This document shows positions 17,452 through 26,061 of a stretch of 49,085 bases of DNA, in pieces; the first letter of the stretch is position 1, and each line of letters opens with the position of its first letter. Source of the DNA: Betaproteobacteria bacterium (GTDB lineage Bacteria; Pseudomonadota; Gammaproteobacteria; Burkholderiales; SG8-39). Below the pieces are notes generated by a model. It worked only from the letters and a program-made list of their open reading frames with translations, searched no databases and had not been told where the DNA came from. Both the position numbers and the translations under genes were made by a program. Location of the stretch: the NCBI GenBank assembly GCA_947476535.1, contig CANJRC010000017.1:1-49085 (forward strand), given 5' to 3'.

Positions 17452-18630
17452 TCAGGCCGCGAGGGCGTGGCTCTTCGTCAGCGCCGTCAGGCGCGGCTGG
17501 ACTTCCGTGGCGTAGAGCCTGAGGCTATCGCAGATCTCGTCGTGGGACATGGTGCCGCCGGCCTGGACCAGCAGCTGGCCGAAGCCTCCCACCGAGTCGT
17601 AAAAGGCCTTGATCTGCTGATACACCTGGTCTGGCGTCCCGGCGAACAGCACGTTATTGATGATCTGCTCGCGCGGGGTCGGCGGGTTGGACATTGGCGT
17701 CCCGTCGGGCAGCAGCTTGTTGCGGTGCGTGACCGTGGTCCCGGCCTTGAGGAAACGCGCATTGTCGGCATGGGGCAGCGCACCTGGCGGATTGATGAAG
17801 CGCGGCTCGATGCGCTCGGACGCCCTCACGAAGTCGAGGATCTTACGGCCACGCTCAATGGCCGTTGCTTCGTCCCTCGCGACGGCCACGTAACCGAGGT
17901 AGGCGAAGCGGTCGAGGGGTGCCGGGCGCCCGTGTGTCTTGAGGAATTCCTCCCGGTAAAGCGGGAACGACTGGCGCGCAGCCTTGGCGACGGCGGTGAT
18001 GGCCAGTACATGGCCGCGACGGGCGGCTTCCTTGGCCGTGTTGGTGCTGAGCGTGGTCAGCCACATCGGCGGCATCGGCTTCTGGTAGCAGGGGGGAATG
18101 ACGTTCATGTAGCGATAGTTGAAATTCCTGCTCTCGTAGCTGAGCGAACCGTCGCGCTTTGACAGGGCCGCGACGATGAGGTCATGCGCCTCCCAGTAGC
18201 GGTCCGGTGCCGTGACCGGATGAGCGTTGGAGATGTAAAGCTCGAACGCCGTTCCCTTGATCAGGCCGAGCTCGAGCCGGCCGCGCGATAGCGTGTCCAC
18301 ATAGGCGATCTCCTCGGCAATGCGGTAGGGGTCCATGCGGCTCATGACCGGCACGCCGAGGGCTAGCAGGCGCGCATTCGTCGTGTGCGAAGCAATGATG
18401 CCGAGCGTCATCAGGCAGGACACGTTCATGCAGGTGTAGGTCGCGTGGTGCTCGTTGGCCATGATGTTTAGGCCGAGCGAGTCGCACAATTTGCATTCCT
18501 CGATGTAGTCGCGCAGCAGGCGATGTGCAATTTCCGGGTCGACCAGGGAACTGGGCGAGGTGACCTTCGGGGTGACATCGCGGTCCCACGCGGGGTAGTA
18601 GGACTGCTCGGAGAAATACCAGCTTTGCAT
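17452..18630 (-). CDS. LLM-class flavin-dependent monooxygenase (luciferase-like)
   Basis: A 392-residue luciferase-fold protein. It begins MQSWYFSEQSYYPAWDRD and carries family features: the His pair in NIMANEHHATYT, LGVPVMSRMDPYRIAEEIAYVDTLSRGRLELGL and a late LFAGTPDQVYQQIKAF. Such enzymes oxygenate substrates with FMNH2 and O2. The gene lies between an alpha/beta hydrolase (12 bases upstream) and the flavin reductase (67 bases downstream), forming a plausible two-component monooxygenase with a dedicated reductase and a hydrolase to process the oxygenated product. Substrate unknown. The GGGAAGG before the ATG at 18630 fits a ribosome site. Confidence 0.88.
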   Translation of the reverse strand: MQSWYFSEQSYYPAWDRDVTPKVTSPSSLVDPEIAHRLLRDYIEECKLCDSLGLNIMANEHHATYTCMNVSCLMTLGIIASHTTNARLLALGVPVMSRMDPYRIAEEIAYVDTLSRGRLELGLIKGTAFELYISNAHPVTAPDRYWEAHDLIVAALSKRDGSLSYESRNFNYRYMNVIPPCYQKPMPPMWLTTLSTNTAKEAARRGHVLAITAVAKAARQSFPLYREEFLKTHGRPAPLDRFAYLGYVAVARDEATAIERGRKILDFVRASERIEPRFINPPGALPHADNARFLKAGTTVTHRNKLLPDGTPMSNPPTPREQIINNVLFAGTPDQVYQQIKAFYDSVGGFGQLLVQAGGTMSHDEICDSLRLYATEVQPRLTALTKSHALAA

Positions 18631-18642
18631 GGCCTTCCCTTT

Positions 18643-19467
18643 CTAGGGGGTATTTCGCCCGCCGCGGGCGGGCAGCGTATCGACGAAGCGCGCGACGGAT
18701 GCAACGAAACGCTCCGGCTGCTCGATGTGGGGGTAGTGCCCGGCCTGGTCGATGACTTCCATGGACGCGCCGGGAATAGCGCCCTCCCAATGGCGGCCGT
18801 AGCTTGGCGGCACCACGCGGTCTTCCGCTCCCCAGATCAGGCGCGTGGGCACCTTAATGCGGTGCAGCCGGTCGGCCAGCTTCTGGTTGTGCAATGTGGG
18901 CGACCAGCCGAACAGCGCGAACGACTCGTGGTTGCGCGCCATGCGCGTCGCCGTCTCGTCGTCCAGGTGAGCATAGGTCTGTTGCTGCAGTTTCGGGTCG
19001 TGGTAGAGGTGCCGCGCCTGCTCATACTGCGGCACGGAGAACAGGTCGAAGATCTCGCGTGTCATCGGGCCGGCAAACTTCGCGCCCACCGTGTCGACGA
19101 GGCACAGGCCGGCGATGCGAGCGGTCGACTTCACACCGATCTCGGCGGCGATCCAGCCGCCGAGCGACACGCCCAACACGACGATGTCCTCGAGGCCCTG
19201 CGTCTCGATGAAGTCGAGGTAGAAGTAGGACAGGTCATCCACGCTGCTGATCGATGGGGGCAGGGACGAGCGGCCAAACCCCGGGTGCGAAGGCGCGATG
19301 ACGCGGAAGCGCGATGCCAGCGCGGAAACATAGGGGGCGCTGGCGTCGAAGCCGTCGCCGGGGTGCAGGAAGAGCACCGTTCGCCCCTTTCCGCCCTCCC
19401 AGACTTCCAGGTCGACGCCGGAAAGCGGCACTTGCCGTGATTGCCCGGACGTTGCATTGGTTTGCAT
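18643..19467 (-). CDS. Alpha/beta-fold hydrolase
   Basis: A 274-residue alpha/beta hydrolase counted from ATG 19467. The oxyanion motif LFLHPGDGFDAS is at 32-44, the nucleophile elbow GVSLGG at 99-104 (Ser101), the acid is probably Asp216 in WGAEDRVVP, and the catalytic His is in DQAGHYPHIEQPERF (His244). The pattern matches meta-cleavage-product hydrolases, haloperoxidase-like enzymes and esterases. The longer frame to 19560 is a low-complexity Arg-rich stretch and is rejected. It is first of three minus-strand genes (hydrolase, monooxygenase, reductase), divergent from the acyl-CoA operon. It may cleave the ester or C-C bond created by the monooxygenase. Confidence 0.9.
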   Translation of the reverse strand: MQTNATSGQSRQVPLSGVDLEVWEGGKGRTVLFLHPGDGFDASAPYVSALASRFRVIAPSHPGFGRSSLPPSISSVDDLSYFYLDFIETQGLEDIVVLGVSLGGWIAAEIGVKSTARIAGLCLVDTVGAKFAGPMTREIFDLFSVPQYEQARHLYHDPKLQQQTYAHLDDETATRMARNHESFALFGWSPTLHNQKLADRLHRIKVPTRLIWGAEDRVVPPSYGRHWEGAIPGASMEVIDQAGHYPHIEQPERFVASVARFVDTLPARGGRNTP

Positions 19468-19789
19468 GGATTCAGCCTGTCGGTGGTTGTTCCGGCGCTG
19501 CAGGGCTTGCCTTGCGCGACTTCGCCTGCCTTGGCGGAAGCCCCGGGAGCGTTCCGTCATTATGTTGGACTTTACATCGACTCATGTTTTATCGTCAATG
19601 CTGCTTGAGGGGGGCGTTGACCGATCGAGACGCTATCCATTAGCATCGACACGTTTGCGCTGCCGCCTTTTTGCGCTCTTGCCATTTGCATTGCGTTTGC
19701 AGTCTGGCCCGACCGTCGACCGTGCGGCGACCGTGCAGCACAATCCTTGCGAACCATTGCGTTCGCACCTGACGACTGGAGGGGCCACC
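19468..19789. promoter_or_regulatory. Divergent intergenic region with candidate back-to-back promoters
   Basis: A 322-base gap between divergent operons, locally AT-richer. Plus strand: TTGACC (19617-19622), 18 bases, TAGCAT (19641-19646), facing the crotonase operon. Minus strand: TTGACG (19598-19593), 18 bases, TAAAGT (19574-19569), facing the hydrolase operon. The -35 boxes match well (5 of 6) but the -10 boxes only 4 of 6, so these are tentative. No coding sequence is supported here; the upstream part of the plus-strand frame lacks crotonase similarity. Confidence 0.3.
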
Positions 19790-20599
19790 TTGGAAACACT
19801 CGCAATCGAGCCGCGCGGCTCGGTGCATGTGCTGTGGCTCAATCGCCCGGAGAAGCGCAACGCCATCAACCGGCTCATGATGGATGAGCTCGAGCAGGCG
19901 CTCGCCGCGCTGGCGACGGATGAGGGATGCCGCGTGATTCTCCTTGCCGGCAAGGGGCCGGCCTTCAGCGCGGGATTCGATATCGACAGGGGCCCCGGCG
20001 GGTTCGCACCGGCACCGGACCCGGTTTCCGACGCGATCGACCTGGAGCAGCGCATGGACCGCTTCATGGCCATCTGGAACCACCCCAAGCCGATTGTTGC
20101 GGCAGTGCACGGGCATTGCATTGCGGCCGCAACCCTGCTCGGCATGTTTGCGGATATCACCCTCGTTGCTCGCGATGCGGTCATCGGCTATGCGGCCATC
20201 CCGCTGGGTGGCGGTTATATGGATCCTGTGTGGGTGCACCTGGTCGGGCCCAAGCGTGCCAAGCAGCTCTTCCTCGTTCCTGGTGGCACCATCAGCGGCG
20301 CGACTGCGGCTGATTGGGGCTGGGCGAATTATGCGGTCGACCCGGACAAACTTTTCGACGAAGCGCTCGACGTGGCAACGCGCATGTCGCGCATGCCCGC
20401 GGACGTGCTGCGGTTGCGCAAGCAGGCCATCAACCGCATGGTCGAGCTATCAGGATTTCGCGAGGGCGTTCGCATCGGTGCGCAGACCGATGCGCTGCTG
20501 CACCAGTCGCCGTCGATCAAGCGCCTGCGCGGCGCGATCGGGGAATTCGGCCTCAAGGAGGCCATTCGCCGCTTCCGGGCCGGCGAGCTGGACGGTTGA
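19790..20599 (+). CDS. Enoyl-CoA hydratase/isomerase (crotonase) family protein, TTG start
   Basis: A 269-residue crotonase-fold protein. A TTG at 19790 is chosen as start because GGAGGGG (19778-19784) is ideally placed and the family's N-terminal strand (VHVLWLNRPEKRNAINRLM) follows. The first oxyanion segment is PAFSAGFDID (58-66); the second, VHGHCIAAATLLGMFADITL (107-125), has Ala where GGG is usual. Neither catalytic Glu of true enoyl-CoA hydratase is evident: the active-site loop reads IPLGGGYMDPVW. It may therefore be an isomerase, hydrolase or other crotonase. Its stop directly abuts the next ATG, so it is the first gene of a tight acyl-CoA operon. Confidence 0.88.
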   Translation: METLAIEPRGSVHVLWLNRPEKRNAINRLMMDELEQALAALATDEGCRVILLAGKGPAFSAGFDIDRGPGGFAPAPDPVSDAIDLEQRMDRFMAIWNHPKPIVAAVHGHCIAAATLLGMFADITLVARDAVIGYAAIPLGGGYMDPVWVHLVGPKRAKQLFLVPGGTISGATAADWGWANYAVDPDKLFDEALDVATRMSRMPADVLRLRKQAINRMVELSGFREGVRIGAQTDALLHQSPSIKRLRGAIGEFGLKEAIRRFRAGELDG

Positions 20600-21760
20600 A
20601 TGGATCCGACCTGGAGCCCAGAAGACGAAGACTTCCGCCGGCAATCGCGCACTTGGTTGCGCGAAAACCTGAAGCAGGTCGACATCTCGCATTTCGACGG
20701 GCCGGCGGCGCTGCCCGGCCTCTTGGCATGGGAAGCCCGGTTGCGTGATGCGCAGTTCAATGCCGTCAGCTGGCCGCGCGAGTTCGGCGGGCAGGGGTTC
20801 GATGTGCTGCGCGCCATCATCTTCAACGAGGAATACTTCAGCGCCGGGGCGCCGCGCCGGCTGAACTTTCCGGCACTGGGCCTGCTGGGGCCGACCCTGA
20901 TGGCAGTGGGCACGCGCGCGCAGCAGTCCGAGCGGCTGCCGAAAATGCTCTCCTGCGAGGAGATCTGGTGCCAGGGCTTCAGCGAGCCGGGCACCGGTTC
21001 CGACCTGACCGGGTTGAAAACGCGCGCCGTGCGCGACGGCGAGCACTACGTCCTCAACGGGCAGAAGGTGTGGGTAACCAATGCGCACTTTGCCAACCGC
21101 ATGTTCATGCTGGCACGCACCGGCGAGCCGCAATCGCGCCATCGCGGACTGACCTACTTTCTCGTCGACCTGAAGACCCGCGGTGTCGAAGTGCGGCCGA
21201 TCCGCCAGATCAATGGGGCGGCGCTGTTTGCCGAGGTCTTCCTCGACGAGGTGCGGGTCCCGATGAAGGACCGCATCGGCGACGAGAACGACGGATGGCG
21301 TGTCGCCAACGCCACGCTCAAGGTCGAACGCGATGCCTCGCGCTACCCGGCGACTTTCTTCGAGGGCCTGTTCGGCGAGCTGGTGCTGATCCTGCGCTCC
21401 ACGGGGGCGATCCGCGACGAGGCGGTGCGGTGTGAGGCGGCGCGGCTAAAGGCTGGCATTGCGCGCTATCGAGCCAATGCCTACGCCGCATCCACGTCGA
21501 CGCGGGATGAAGTGGCGCGCCTCGCGTCCATGTCGAAGCTCATCCGCTCGACGTTGCAGATGGGGATTTTCGAGCTCGGCATGCAGGCGCTCGGGCGCCG
21601 TGCCGAGGCGGGCGTCGATGGGCTGCCCGAGGGCGTGGGCCGCGACTGGCACGAACGCTACTGGTATGCCCGCGCGTCCATGATCTACGCCGGCACCAAC
21701 GAGATCCAGCGCAACATCATCTCCGAGCGCCTGCTCGGGCTGCCGCGTGAGCCGCGATGA
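20600..21760 (+). CDS. Acyl-CoA dehydrogenase family protein (larger subunit of a probable heteromeric pair)
   Basis: A 386-residue FAD-dependent acyl-CoA dehydrogenase. Features: WCQGFSEPGTGSDLTGLKTRA (FAD/substrate loop), VLNGQKVWVTNAHFA, and the C-terminal IYAGTNEIQRNIISERLLGLPR. The residue at the position of the medium-chain enzyme's catalytic Glu (YEGT) is Ala364, so the base must be elsewhere or in the partner, as in heteromeric steroid-side-chain dehydrogenases. It begins at the base after the crotonase stop and overlaps the second dehydrogenase by 4 bases (ATGA). Pairing of a full-length and a shortened dehydrogenase in one operon suggests an alpha2beta2 enzyme for bulky acyl-CoA substrates. 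Confidence 0.93.
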   Translation: MDPTWSPEDEDFRRQSRTWLRENLKQVDISHFDGPAALPGLLAWEARLRDAQFNAVSWPREFGGQGFDVLRAIIFNEEYFSAGAPRRLNFPALGLLGPTLMAVGTRAQQSERLPKMLSCEEIWCQGFSEPGTGSDLTGLKTRAVRDGEHYVLNGQKVWVTNAHFANRMFMLARTGEPQSRHRGLTYFLVDLKTRGVEVRPIRQINGAALFAEVFLDEVRVPMKDRIGDENDGWRVANATLKVERDASRYPATFFEGLFGELVLILRSTGAIRDEAVRCEAARLKAGIARYRANAYAASTSTRDEVARLASMSKLIRSTLQMGIFELGMQALGRRAEAGVDGLPEGVGRDWHERYWYARASMIYAGTNEIQRNIISERLLGLPREPR

Positions 21761-22773
21761 AGTTCGAATTCGACGACGACCACTATGCCCAGCGCGATGC
21801 CATCGGCCGCTATCTGGCCGACAACGCCGGTGCGGCCGCCCTGCGCCGCTATTGGGACCAGGACTCCCGCGACACCACGCTGTGGTCGGGGCTCGCCGGG
21901 CTGGGTGTGTTGTCGCTGACGGTAACCGAGGCACATGGTGGCGCAGGCATGGGCCTGTGCGATGCCGCGCTGCTGATCGAGGAGCTCGGTCGGTACGCAG
22001 TGCCGCACCCAGTGGCCGAGGCTCTTGGCGTGGTGGTGCCGGTGCTGCAGCGCTGTGGTGACGAGCAGATGCGCAGCGATTGGTTGCCGGGCATTGTCCG
22101 AGGCAACGTGATGGCATCGATCCAGGATGGCTGGGACGGGCAGGCGGCGTGGGGCGCCGAGGCGCAACTGGTGCTCGTCGCGCACGACGACGGCGTGTCG
22201 TTGTGCCGGCCGTCGCCCAAGACGCAGCGCATCGCCGACCCCGCGGATCCGGCACGACGGCCGGCGCGCCTCGTGCGTGCCGACGAATTCGCGCGGCTCG
22301 AGGGCGCAGCGTCGGTGCGCCTGATGCGCGACTGCGCGCGCACCGTCCTCGCGCAGTTCCTGCTCGGGCTCTCCTCTGTGACCATTGCGCGTGCCGTCGA
22401 CTATGCCAAGGGACGCGAGCAGTTCGGGCGGCCCATCGGGTCCTTCCAGGCGGTCAAGCACATGCTCGCCAACGCGCATGTGGCGGTGGAGACGGCACGC
22501 CGCGCCACCTGGCATGCTGCATGGTGCATCGATCACGACCATGCAGCAGCAGGGGAGGCGGCTGCCATCGCCAAGGGCAGCGCCGCCGAAGCGGCGGTGG
22601 AGGCAAGCTATGCGGGGCTGCAGGTGCACGGTGCCATCGGCTATACATGGGAATGCGACCTGCACTTCTGGTTGAAGCGCATCCATGCGCTCGAGGGACA
22701 ATTCGGCGGCGCGCGCGCGCTGTGGCGGGAACTGGCGGACATGACTTTCGATGATTTTGGGGCTGTGACATGA
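21757..22773 (+). CDS. Acyl-CoA dehydrogenase family protein (shorter subunit of a probable heteromeric pair)
   Basis: A 338-residue acyl-CoA dehydrogenase-like protein. The N-terminal helical domain (RYLADNAGAAALRRYWDQD, LGVLSLTVTEAHGGAGMGL) is clear; the middle beta domain is reduced. The C-terminal domain carries the FAD-contact YAKGREQFGRPIGSFQAVKHMLAN and HGAIGYTWECDLHFWLKR, the form seen in the second subunits of heteromeric dehydrogenases of steroid-type pathways. It is translationally coupled on both sides (ATGA with the previous gene and with the synthetase). On its own it may be inactive; it probably assembles with the product of 20600-21760. Confidence 0.9.
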   Translation: MKFEFDDDHYAQRDAIGRYLADNAGAAALRRYWDQDSRDTTLWSGLAGLGVLSLTVTEAHGGAGMGLCDAALLIEELGRYAVPHPVAEALGVVVPVLQRCGDEQMRSDWLPGIVRGNVMASIQDGWDGQAAWGAEAQLVLVAHDDGVSLCRPSPKTQRIADPADPARRPARLVRADEFARLEGAASVRLMRDCARTVLAQFLLGLSSVTIARAVDYAKGREQFGRPIGSFQAVKHMLANAHVAVETARRATWHAAWCIDHDHAAAGEAAAIAKGSAAEAAVEASYAGLQVHGAIGYTWECDLHFWLKRIHALEGQFGGARALWRELADMTFDDFGAVT

Positions 22774-24917
22774 GTGGAAACTGGCTGGACAAGCTGCTCG
22801 ATCCGCGCTCGGTGGCGGTGGTGGGTGGTTCGGATGACATGAAGGCGCCCGGGGGGCGCGTGCTGCGCTTCATGTTGAGTTACGGATTTGCCGGCGACAT
22901 CTATCCGGTGAATCCCAAGCGCGACATGGTGCAGGGGGTGCGGGCGTATGCCTCGGTGGCAGACCTTCCGGCCGCGCCGGATCTCGCCGTCATCGTCGTG
23001 CCTGCCGCGGCTGCTGTCGACGCCCTCCAGCAGTGCGGCGAGCGGCGCGTGCCGGTGGTGCTGGTGGGCAGTGCCGGCTTTGCCGAGGCGGGGCCCGAGG
23101 GGGAGCGCCTGCAGTCCGAGCTCAAGCGCATCGCGACCGAGTACGGCATCCGACTGTTCGGGCCCAATACCAACGGCATCGTGAATGTGAGGAACGGCCT
23201 CATCGCCACCTTCACGCCCACCATGGACCAAGAGGGGCTCAAGCTGATCGATGGGCCGGTGGCAATCGTTTCGCAAAGCGGTGCCATTGGCGGTGCGCTG
23301 TTCTATGACGCGCAGCGCTCCGGCTTGCCCGTGGGCCGGTTGCTCAACACCGGCAACGAGATCGACATCTCGATGGAAATGGCCATCGAGGCGCTGTCCG
23401 AGCCCGGCTCGAGCATCAATACCATTCTCTGTTATGCCGAGGGCCTGCGCCGCCCGGCTCTGTTCGTGCGTGCCGCGCGACTGGCGGCTGCACAAGGCAA
23501 GCGCATTGTGCTGCTGAAGGCCGGCGTGTCGGCAACCGGCGCCAAGGCTGCTGCGGCGCACACCGCCAGCCTCTCCGGCGAGGATCGCGTCTACGATGGG
23601 GTGCTGCGCCAGTTGGGCGTGGTGCGCGCGCGCAGCGTGACGCACCTGCTCGACATCGGGCGCGTATTCGCGGCACATCCGCGCGGCATCGGGCGGCGCG
23701 CCAGTGTTGCGTCGCTGTCGGGCGGCGTCGGCATCATGCTCACCGATGCGCTGGAACGCGCCGGCATGCGGCTGGCAGTCCATTCGCCCGAGGTGCAGCG
23801 CGCGATCGACCCGTTGCTTCCTCCCTTTCTCGGGCGCAACAACCCGCTCGACCTGGGCGGCAGCCCCTTCCATCACCTGGACCGGCTGCGCGGCATCCTG
23901 CAGGTGCTGGACAACAATCCGGACAGCGATTTCAGCATCCTTGGTGCTGGCGGCTTCGAGCGCAGGCAATTGGAGATCGCGGACGTGCTGGTCGACGAGG
24001 CGAAGAAGCTGAAAAAGCCGCTGTTCGTGGTCTGGTACGGCGGCGGTGATCTCGCGAGCCATCGGCTCAATTCCGCCGGCGTGGCATGCTTTCCCGACGC
24101 CGAGCGGGTGGTATCCGCCATTGCGCCCGCGGCGCGGCCGGTCGCTGCCGGCACGAGCGCGCGGCGCACCGTTGCGGAGGCTGTGCCGGCAGGCGTCGAT
24201 CGCAATGCCGCCGCCGCCGTACTGGAGGGCGCGCGCAAGGCCGGTCGCAAGGTCATCGACGAAGTCGATGGCAAGCGCATCCTCGCGGCCTATGGCATCG
24301 ACACCGTGGCCGAGCGCGTGGTGGCAACGAGCGACGAATGCGCCGCGGCCCTGCAAGGACTGCGCTTGCCCGTGGTGGCCAAGCTGCGCTCCGACGAGCT
24401 CGTGCACAAGGCCCGCGTCGGCGGGGTCAGGCTGGGCCTCGTGACGGCAGATGCCGCGCGGGCGGCCGTCATTGAACTGCTCGCGCTCGCGAAAAAATTA
24501 GGCTTGCACAAGGCCGACGTCGTGCTGCAGGAAGAAATTCCCGCCGGCGTGGAGTTGCTGCTGGGCATGAAGCGCGACGCCACGTTCGGGCCGGTAATCA
24601 CGCTGGGCATCGGCGGCGTCCTCACCGAGGCGTGGGACGATGTGCAGATCCGCCTGGTCGATTGCGACGGCGAGGTGCCGGATATGCTGGGCTCCTTGCG
24701 CCACCAGCAGGTGCTGCAGGGTGCCGGAGGGCGCCCTGTGGTCGACGCTGCGGACATAGCGCCGACGGTCGAGCGTTTTGCGCGCCTCGTGCGCGACCTT
24801 GGCGATCAGCTCGATGCCATCGACGTCAATCCGCTGATCGTGCGCGCCGGCGGTGCCGGCCCAGTGGTGGTTGATACCGTGTTCTTTCTGACCGATGGCG
24901 TTGCACATACGAAGTAG
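22770..24917 (+). CDS. Acyl-CoA synthetase / acetate-CoA ligase, NDP-forming type
   Basis: A 715-residue fusion of the alpha and beta parts of ADP-forming acyl-CoA synthetase. The N-terminus is a CoA-binding Rossmann domain (LLDPRSVAVVGGSDD, YPVNPKRD), followed by succinyl-CoA-ligase-like domains (VAIVSQSGAIGGALF, GNEIDISMEMAIEAL) with the phosphohistidine segment AAAHTASLSGED. The C-terminal ATP-grasp part has LPVVAKLRSDELVHKARVGGVRLGL and ends with AIDVNPLIVR. It would activate an organic acid to its CoA thioester, or run in reverse to make ATP. It is the last gene of the crotonase/dehydrogenase operon and overlaps the preceding gene by 4 bases. A hairpin terminator candidate follows. Confidence 0.93.
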   Translation: MSGNWLDKLLDPRSVAVVGGSDDMKAPGGRVLRFMLSYGFAGDIYPVNPKRDMVQGVRAYASVADLPAAPDLAVIVVPAAAAVDALQQCGERRVPVVLVGSAGFAEAGPEGERLQSELKRIATEYGIRLFGPNTNGIVNVRNGLIATFTPTMDQEGLKLIDGPVAIVSQSGAIGGALFYDAQRSGLPVGRLLNTGNEIDISMEMAIEALSEPGSSINTILCYAEGLRRPALFVRAARLAAAQGKRIVLLKAGVSATGAKAAAAHTASLSGEDRVYDGVLRQLGVVRARSVTHLLDIGRVFAAHPRGIGRRASVASLSGGVGIMLTDALERAGMRLAVHSPEVQRAIDPLLPPFLGRNNPLDLGGSPFHHLDRLRGILQVLDNNPDSDFSILGAGGFERRQLEIADVLVDEAKKLKKPLFVVWYGGGDLASHRLNSAGVACFPDAERVVSAIAPAARPVAAGTSARRTVAEAVPAGVDRNAAAAVLEGARKAGRKVIDEVDGKRILAAYGIDTVAERVVATSDECAAALQGLRLPVVAKLRSDELVHKARVGGVRLGLVTADAARAAVIELLALAKKLGLHKADVVLQEEIPAGVELLLGMKRDATFGPVITLGIGGVLTEAWDDVQIRLVDCDGEVPDMLGSLRHQQVLQGAGGRPVVDAADIAPTVERFARLVRDLGDQLDAIDVNPLIVRAGGAGPVVVDTVFFLTDGVAHTK

Positions 24918-24925
24918 ACGGGTAG

Positions 24926-24954
24926 CTTCGGGCTGTTGAAACCGAAGGTCTTTT
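24926..24954 (+). terminator. Candidate Rho-independent terminator after the acyl-CoA operon
   Basis: CTTCGG (24926-24931) and CCGAAG (24942-24947) form a perfect 6-bp stem with a 10-base loop, followed by GTCTTTT (24948-24954). It sits 9 bases after the synthetase stop. The T-run is short, so strength is uncertain. It also marks the left edge of the less GC-rich region. Confidence 0.45.
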
Positions 24955-24981
24955 GGGCGTGAAAAAGGAAAGGGCTTGCAA

Positions 24982-25923
24982 ATGACGATCAAACCGGAAA
25001 ACTACAACCTCATTAGTGTCACCCCGATCACCGGCGCATTGGGTGCCGAAATTGGCGGGATTGATGTATCGAAACCGATCGATGAGAAGACATGTCAGGA
25101 GCTGCACCGTGCCTATTCCGATTACCAGGTGCTGATGTTCCGGAATCAGAATCTGACGGCAAAGGCATTTGCTGACTTCGTGTCCCAATTCGGAACGCTG
25201 AGACCTTCGACCTATTCGAAGCCGCGGGAAGACCATCCGCTGGTCACTCCGTTGGTACGAAGAGCGGATGTCCCGAAGGGCCGGCGCAATCACGGCGATG
25301 AATGGCATGTCGACAATTCGCCGGAGGAATGTCCGTCCGGCGCGTTGGCCTTGTATTGCGTGCAGGCTCCACCATGGGGCGGCGACACGATGTTTGCCAG
25401 CCTCTACTACGCTTACGAGAATCTGTCTGAAGACATGAAGCAGATGTGCGAGCGCCTCATCGTGCTTCATAGTCGTGCCGGCATGTTTGGCCCGGACGGT
25501 CGTGGTGGCCCCGGGAAGAAATCCCTCATCCACCCCGGAATGGAGGAGCGAATGGATCCGGCAAGAATAAGGGACATGGCAAAGGAGACACCCCATCCGC
25601 TGGTCTGCGTTCATCCGGTAACCGGTCGGAAGTTTCTCTATGTGACGGGAAGTTATTCGGTCCGATTCCAGGGGATGGCCGTGGAGGAGAGCAAACCGTT
25701 GATCGACTATCTGAATGCCCAGGTAGCGCGGCCCGAGAACACCTGCCGGCTGCGTTGGACCAGCAATGCACTCATGATCGCCGACAATCGCTGCACTCAG
25801 CATTACGCGGTGAATGACTATGCGGGCTTCCACCGAGAGATGATGCGCATCGAATTGATGGGTGAGCGCCCCTTCGGCCCCGCCATGCCAAAGGCACAAA
25901 TATCCGAAGCGGCTGTTGCATGA
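24982..25923 (+). CDS. TauD/TfdA family Fe(II)/2-oxoglutarate-dependent dioxygenase
   Basis: A 313-residue dioxygenase. The iron facial triad is visible: His109 and Asp111 in EWHVDNSP and distal His274 in RCTQHYAV; Arg285 (GFHREM) is placed to bind 2-oxoglutarate. The N-terminal ITGALGAEIGGIDVSKPI and YQVLMFRNQNLT are the usual family strands. Members release sulfite from taurine, cleave 2,4-D or hydroxylate other small acids; the substrate here is not evident. ATG at 24982 is preferred to the TTG at 24976 because of the spacing to AAAGGAAAGG. It is the first gene of the lower-GC stretch and is followed by a Bug receptor gene 138 bases later, possibly for the same substrate. Confidence 0.92.
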   Translation: MTIKPENYNLISVTPITGALGAEIGGIDVSKPIDEKTCQELHRAYSDYQVLMFRNQNLTAKAFADFVSQFGTLRPSTYSKPREDHPLVTPLVRRADVPKGRRNHGDEWHVDNSPEECPSGALALYCVQAPPWGGDTMFASLYYAYENLSEDMKQMCERLIVLHSRAGMFGPDGRGGPGKKSLIHPGMEERMDPARIRDMAKETPHPLVCVHPVTGRKFLYVTGSYSVRFQGMAVEESKPLIDYLNAQVARPENTCRLRWTSNALMIADNRCTQHYAVNDYAGFHREMMRIELMGERPFGPAMPKAQISEAAVA

Positions 25924-26061
25924 TTCGGTTATTGTGCGTGAAATGCCGTAGCTGGTTGCCGAAGATTGAACGTCAGTGTCAATGGCTTGCCTTGGACCAG
26001 CGTCGCCAACAATCGATCAAACGAATGTGATTCCAGAGTTTCATATTTCGAGGGGCGCGCC

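Noticed and set aside
22641-24407. Long minus-strand open frame opposite the CoA synthetase
   Set aside because: It is His/Arg/Ala-rich low-information sequence mirroring a well-supported plus-strand enzyme; typical antisense shadow in GC-rich DNA.
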